Shown: piece after piece, positions 60,062 through 64,000 of the stretch | Position numbering within the stretch: position 1 is the stretch's first letter | How the letters are laid out: each line of letters opens with the position of its first letter | Assembly (NCBI RefSeq): GCF_013035315.1 | Contig: NZ_WQHP01000005.1 | Coordinates: 258,001 to 322,000 of the forward strand | Reading direction: 5' to 3' | DNA from: Ruegeria arenilitoris | Lineage (GTDB): Bacteria; Pseudomonadota; Alphaproteobacteria; Rhodobacterales; Rhodobacteraceae | DNA: 64,000 nucleotides | The notes under the pieces: generated by a model | Seen by the model: only the letters and a program-made list of their open reading frames with translations | What the model was told of the DNA's origin: nothing | The model's database searches: none | Position numbers and translations under genes: made by a program

Positions 60062-62980
60062 ATGTATGCCGAGCTGTCGATCACGTCGAACTTCACCTTC
60101 CTCACCGGGGCGTCCCACCCCGAGGAGTACATGGAGCGTGCCGTAACCCTCGGCCTGCCTGCCATCGCGATTGCCGATGACAACTCGGTCGCCGGGATCG
60201 TCCGCGCTCATACACAAGGGCGCGAGATCGCCCGCAAGGTACGCGAACGGCTCGAGTGGGAGGGGCAGAACACATCCATCGGCCCACCTTGCCCTGACCA
60301 CATCGCGAAACCGCCGTCCTATCCGATCCATGCGGTCCCTCGTCTGATCCCGGCGGCGCGGCTAATCTTTACCGACGCGCCCACCGTCACCGCCCTGCCT
60401 CTGAACCGACAGGGCTGGGGCAATCTGTGCCGTATCCTGTCAGCGGGCCGCCTGCGGGCCGAGAAAGGCGATTGCATCCTGCACCTGTCCGACCTGATGG
60501 AGTTCGCCGACGGCCTCCACCTGCTCCTCTGGCCACACGCGGACCGGTCCCAGGGCGGCGCGAGCGCGTGGCGAACACAAGCGCAACAGGTGACGCGCCG
60601 CTTTGCCGGGCGAATACATCTGTTGATGTATCCCCGCTATGACGGCGCAGATAACACGTATTTCTCTTTGTTAGAAACTGAATCAAAACAACTCGGCATC
60701 CCCACCCTCGCCAGCGCCACGCCAATGATGCACCACGGTGCACGCCGCAAACTGGCCGATGTGGTGACCGCCATCCGCCTGCGCCGAAAAGTGGATGATC
60801 TGGGTCGCGAGGCATTGGCCAATGGCGAGCAACGTCTGCGGTCCGAGACCGAGATGCTGCGCATCTTCAAAGGCCATGAGGGGGCCGTCACCCGCGCGCA
60901 TGCGCTCAGCGAAGAACTCACCTTTTCGCTCGACGAGTTACGCTATGAATATCCCAGCGAGGGTAGCGAGCAGGAAACCCCAACCCAACGCCTGCACCGA
61001 CTTGCGCATGAAGGGCTGAAATGGCGTTACCCCGCAGGCGCGTCGGAAAAGGCCAAGAAGATGCTGGCGCATGAGCTCACCCTGATCGGCAAGCTCAAAT
61101 ACGAACCCTATTTCCTGACGGTCCGCGACATCGTCAAATTCGCCCGGTCCCGCGATATCCTGTGCCAGGGACGCGGGTCAGCGGCAAATTCAGTCGTCTG
61201 TTTTTGTCTCGGCATCACCGAGGTCAGCCCCGAACTGGGCACAATGGTCTTCGAGCGCTTCGTCTCGGAAGCCCGCGATGAGCCGCCCGATATCGACGTG
61301 GATTTCGAACACGAACGCCGCGAAGAGGTGATCCAGCATATCTACGACCGCTATGGCCGCGAACGCGCGGGTCTCTGCGCCACGGTCGTGCACTATCGCG
61401 GCAAGCGCGCCATTCGCGAGGTCGGGCGCGCGATGGGTCTGACCGAGGACACAATCTCGGCGCTGTCCTCGCAACTCTGGGGGTTCTTCTCGACCGTCGG
61501 GCTCGAGGCGCACCGGATGCGCGAGATTGGCCTCGACCCCGAGGATCGCCGCCTGAAACAGACTCTATCATTGGTCTATGAGATCGACGGCTTCCCCCGC
61601 CACCTCTCGCAGCATGTGGGTGGTTTCATCATCACCGAGGGGCGTTTGGACGAACTTGTCCCCATCGAAAACGCCACGATGGAAGATCGCACGGTCATCT
61701 GCTGGGACAAGGATGACATCGACTCGCTTGGTATCCTCAAGGTCGATGTCCTCAGCCTTGGGATGCTCACCTGCATCCGCAAGGCGTTCGACCTGATCAG
61801 CCAGCACCACCAGACCGGCTATACGCTGGCCACCCTGCCGCCCGAAGACCCGGCGGTCTATGACATGCTCTGCAAAGCGGACTCGGTCGGCGTGTTTCAG
61901 GTGGAATCACGTGCACAGATGAACTTCCTCCCCCGGATGCGGCCGCGCAATTTCTACGATCTGGTGATCGAGGTCGCCATCATCCGCCCCGGCCCCATTC
62001 AGGGCGACATGGTCCACCCCTATATCCGCCGCCGCAACGGAGAGGAGGAGGTCAGCTTCCCCTCGGACGAGTTGGGCGAGGTCCTGGGTAAAACGCTGGG
62101 CGTGCCGCTGTTTCAGGAACAGGCGATGCAGATCGCCATTGTCGGCGCGGGCTTCACCCCGGAACAGGCCGACCGGCTGCGGCGGTCTCTGGCGACCTTC
62201 AAGAAACATGGGTCCGTGAGCGAATTCCGCGCCCTGTTCCTGCGCGGCATGAAGCGCAACGGCTATGACGACGGTTTTGCCGAGCGCTGTTTCTCGCAAA
62301 TCGAAGGTTTCGGCTCTTATGGCTTCCCCGAAAGCCACGCGGCCAGCTTTGCGCTGCTGGTCTATGCCTCGGCGTGGATCAAATGCCACCATCCCGGCAT
62401 CTTTGCCTGCGCCCTGCTGAACTCACAGCCGATGGGGTTCTATGCGCCTGCCCAGATCGTGCGCGATGCACGCGAACACGGCGTTCAGGTGCGCCCGGTC
62501 TGCATCAATGCAAGCTTCTGGGACAATGTGATGGAGCCTGATGGCCATGGCGGACTAGCCCTGCGGCTGGGGTTTCGCCAGATCAAGGGTCTTAGCGAAG
62601 AAGACGCTAGCTGGCTGACCGCCGCGCGCGGTAACGGCTACCATCAGGTCGATGACGTCTGGCGTCGAGCAGGCCTTGGCCCTTCGGTGATCGAACGGCT
62701 GGCCGAGGCCGACGCCTTTGCCGCCTGCGACCTGACCCGGCGCGAGGCGCTATGGCAGGCCAAGGCGATTGCCACTGCAAAACCTCTGCCTCTGTTCTCG
62801 CAGGATCTGGAGGGTGAGGTGCTGGATGAACCCGAGGCCTATCTGCCGCAGATGACATTGGGCGAACAGGTGGTCGAGGATTACGTCGCCACCCGCCTCA
62901 GCCTGCGGGCTCATCCGGTGGCCTTACTGCGGCATATCCTGACGCCAGACCCGCGCGACAAAACCACGCCTGTTGCCTGA
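60062..62980 (+). CDS. dnaE2: Error-prone DNA polymerase DnaE2, lacking the usual C-terminal domain
   Basis: Catalytic subunit of the SOS mutagenic polymerase (ImuABC). 972 residues, about 100 fewer than the usual 1,050-1,100. The PHP domain starts AELSITSNFTFLTGASHP; the palm has CQGRGSAANSVVCFCLGI and PDIDVDFEHERREEVIQH; the fingers and HhH region (FGSYGFPESHAASFALLVY) are present. The protein ends shortly after MTLGEQVVEDYVATRLSLRA, so the OB-fold found in other DnaE2 proteins is missing. The start is fixed by the conserved N terminus. No imuA or imuB lies beside it. A LexA-like box precedes it. Confidence 0.9.
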   Translation: MYAELSITSNFTFLTGASHPEEYMERAVTLGLPAIAIADDNSVAGIVRAHTQGREIARKVRERLEWEGQNTSIGPPCPDHIAKPPSYPIHAVPRLIPAARLIFTDAPTVTALPLNRQGWGNLCRILSAGRLRAEKGDCILHLSDLMEFADGLHLLLWPHADRSQGGASAWRTQAQQVTRRFAGRIHLLMYPRYDGADNTYFSLLETESKQLGIPTLASATPMMHHGARRKLADVVTAIRLRRKVDDLGREALANGEQRLRSETEMLRIFKGHEGAVTRAHALSEELTFSLDELRYEYPSEGSEQETPTQRLHRLAHEGLKWRYPAGASEKAKKMLAHELTLIGKLKYEPYFLTVRDIVKFARSRDILCQGRGSAANSVVCFCLGITEVSPELGTMVFERFVSEARDEPPDIDVDFEHERREEVIQHIYDRYGRERAGLCATVVHYRGKRAIREVGRAMGLTEDTISALSSQLWGFFSTVGLEAHRMREIGLDPEDRRLKQTLSLVYEIDGFPRHLSQHVGGFIITEGRLDELVPIENATMEDRTVICWDKDDIDSLGILKVDVLSLGMLTCIRKAFDLISQHHQTGYTLATLPPEDPAVYDMLCKADSVGVFQVESRAQMNFLPRMRPRNFYDLVIEVAIIRPGPIQGDMVHPYIRRRNGEEEVSFPSDELGEVLGKTLGVPLFQEQAMQIAIVGAGFTPEQADRLRRSLATFKKHGSVSEFRALFLRGMKRNGYDDGFAERCFSQIEGFGSYGFPESHAASFALLVYASAWIKCHHPGIFACALLNSQPMGFYAPAQIVRDAREHGVQVRPVCINASFWDNVMEPDGHGGLALRLGFRQIKGLSEEDASWLTAARGNGYHQVDDVWRRAGLGPSVIERLAEADAFAACDLTRREALWQAKAIATAKPLPLFSQDLEGEVLDEPEAYLPQMTLGEQVVEDYVATRLSLRAHPVALLRHILTPDPRDKTTPVA

Positions 62981-63028
62981 CGCCTGAAACGGTTATCCGC
63001 CCGATACAGAGTCGAAATCGGACCAAAA

Positions 63029-63442
63029 ATGACCAGACCCACATTGCCGCCGCGCTTTCCTGCAACGCCAGATCAGATCAACGCGCAGGTCCGCGCCTTT
63101 TATGCCCGCGTGCGCGAGGACGCAGTGCTGGGTCCTGTGTTCAACAAACACGTCACCGACTGGCCCGCGCACGAGGAAAAGATCGCTGCTTTCTGGCGCA
63201 ATGCGATCCTGTTCGAACGCAGCTATGACGGCAATCCACAGCGGACCCATATCGAACGGCCGGACGTACAGCCCGAAATGTTCGCCCATTGGCTGGACTT
63301 GTTTGAAGAGGTCGCGGCCCAAACGCTGCCCCCGGACACCGCAACCCCATGGGTCGCTCTGGCACGGCGCATCGGCGTAGGCATGAAGGCCGGGGTGCAA
63401 TCAGCGCGCCAACCCAAGGATGCGCCCCCGATCCTGCGATGA
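63029..63442 (+). CDS. Group III truncated haemoglobin
   Basis: Small haem protein, 137 residues, of the trHbIII class. The helical core reads QVRAFYARVREDAVLGPVFN and WRNAILFERSYDGNPQRTH; the proximal His is most likely in the RTHIERP segment, and the FAHWLDLFEEV helix is conserved. Truncated haemoglobins bind oxygen or NO. It follows dnaE2 by 48 bases, without evident functional link. Confidence 0.9.
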   Translation: MTRPTLPPRFPATPDQINAQVRAFYARVREDAVLGPVFNKHVTDWPAHEEKIAAFWRNAILFERSYDGNPQRTHIERPDVQPEMFAHWLDLFEEVAAQTLPPDTATPWVALARRIGVGMKAGVQSARQPKDAPPILR

Positions 63443-63589
63443 CAAGCGGTCATAGCAGCCATGCGATGTTAGCGGTAAATTAGGGGCTATGCGCGCCGCC
63501 AAAATGGGTTTACTCAAGGGCAAGCCAGCCGCAGCACCCGCGATGTGGTGGCGCATCACAACACCGATACATCACCCGAGGCCGCACCG

Positions 63590-64000
63590 ATGAGCACTCA
63601 GAACTCCACCCTCCGGGGACTTGGCTATGCGTTTGTGGGCTTTGCTGTCTTTGCCAGCCACGATGCGCTGATCAAGGCGCTGGGTGCCACCTATTCGGTG
63701 ATGCAGATCATCTTTTTCGCCACGCTGTTTTCCTTTGTGCCCATGGCCGTGTCCATGCTGGCCGACCGGACTCCCAGCAATTTCCGCCCGCATCACCCGT
63801 GGCTGGTAATGCTGCGCTCGGCCCTTGTGGTGACGGCCATGTCCTGTGCGTTCTACGCATTTTCAGTCCTGCCCCTGGCCGAGGTCTATTCGCTGCTGTT
63901 CTCGTTCCCCCTGATCGTCACCGTCCTGTCGATCCCGATTCTAGGAGAGGTCGTGCGCGCCCAGCGTTGGGCCGCAGTGGGCGTTGGCTTGATCGGCGTC
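63590..64000 (+). CDS. DMT-family permease, 3' end outside window
   Basis: First 137 residues of an EamA/RhaT-like drug/metabolite transporter; the frame is open to the window edge. Membrane helices are visible from GLGYAFVGFAVFASHDALIK onward, followed by MQIIFFATLFSFVPMAVSML and the paired helix YSLLFSFPLIVTVLSIPILG, which is typical of DMT carriers. ATG 63590 has GAGG upstream. Substrate unknown. The 147-base gap before it holds no obvious feature. Confidence 0.85.
   Translation, partial: MSTQNSTLRGLGYAFVGFAVFASHDALIKALGATYSVMQIIFFATLFSFVPMAVSMLADRTPSNFRPHHPWLVMLRSALVVTAMSCAFYAFSVLPLAEVYSLLFSFPLIVTVLSIPILGEVVRAQRWAAVGVGLIGV

Overview
The window is chromosomal DNA from a marine alphaproteobacterium of the Roseobacter group (Rhodobacteraceae). 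The protein repertoire supports this: an MlaA-MlaC pair, a GtsABCD-like sugar transporter, betB beside a DMGDH-like GcvT-family flavoprotein, UMF1 MFS, a MoxR/DUF58/DUF4159 membrane operon, DUF1285, DUF1203, group III truncated haemoglobin and dnaE2. GC content is high and a Rhodobacteraceae-type intergenic motif is present. The genus cannot be fixed from sequence reading alone. Almost all of the window is dense housekeeping and catabolic gene content. I see no CRISPR array, insertion sequence, prophage, tRNA or rRNA gene.

Layout. 0-1.4 kb: mlaA (5' end off the window) and mlaC. 1.5-8.0 kb: a four-gene carbohydrate ABC importer transcribed leftward, divergent from a response regulator and histidine kinase; the divergent gap carries helically phased GTTAC repeats. 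8.0-9.95 kb: a decaying region with an orphan fliP that has a damaged signal-peptide region and a 1.1-kb gene relic broken by four in-frame stops. 10.0-15.4 kb: methylamine/betaine-type catabolism (MmgE/PrpD, GcvT-family flavoprotein, betB with a BetI-like operator). 15.5-20.0 kb: a two-repeat small protein, a potassium channel, trhO, pncA and pncB. 20.0-27.5 kb: a leftward peptide/amine ABC operon that includes a pentameric ligand-gated ion channel and ends in an aldehyde dehydrogenase.

27.7-39.2 kb: panBC, glpK, smpB, idi, a cytochrome c, a P1 peptidase, an SDR, arfB, a queuosine-precursor transporter, a phytase-like esterase, mepA and an MFS permease. 39.3-45.2 kb: a YggT protein, recQ, yaaA, a frameshifted VOC protein and a frameshifted hybrid kinase. 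45.3-52.6 kb: a four-gene MoxR-type operon with 4-bp overlaps, then DUF1285. 52.6-64 kb: DMT permeases, hyi, DUF2798, polA, a zinc-finger protein, a lone ABC ATPase, DUF1203, a C-terminally short dnaE2 with a LexA-like box, a truncated haemoglobin and a DMT permease running off the right edge.

Three single-base indels at short homopolymers (fliP, the VOC gene, the hybrid kinase) are either real decay or local sequence errors. The four in-frame stops of the 9-kb relic are in one maintained frame and look like real decay. The most distinctive items are the ligand-gated ion channel inside an ABC importer operon, the decayed fliP region, the short dnaE2 with its possibly leaderless SOS-type promoter, and a short intergenic element complementary to the 3' end of 16S rRNA.
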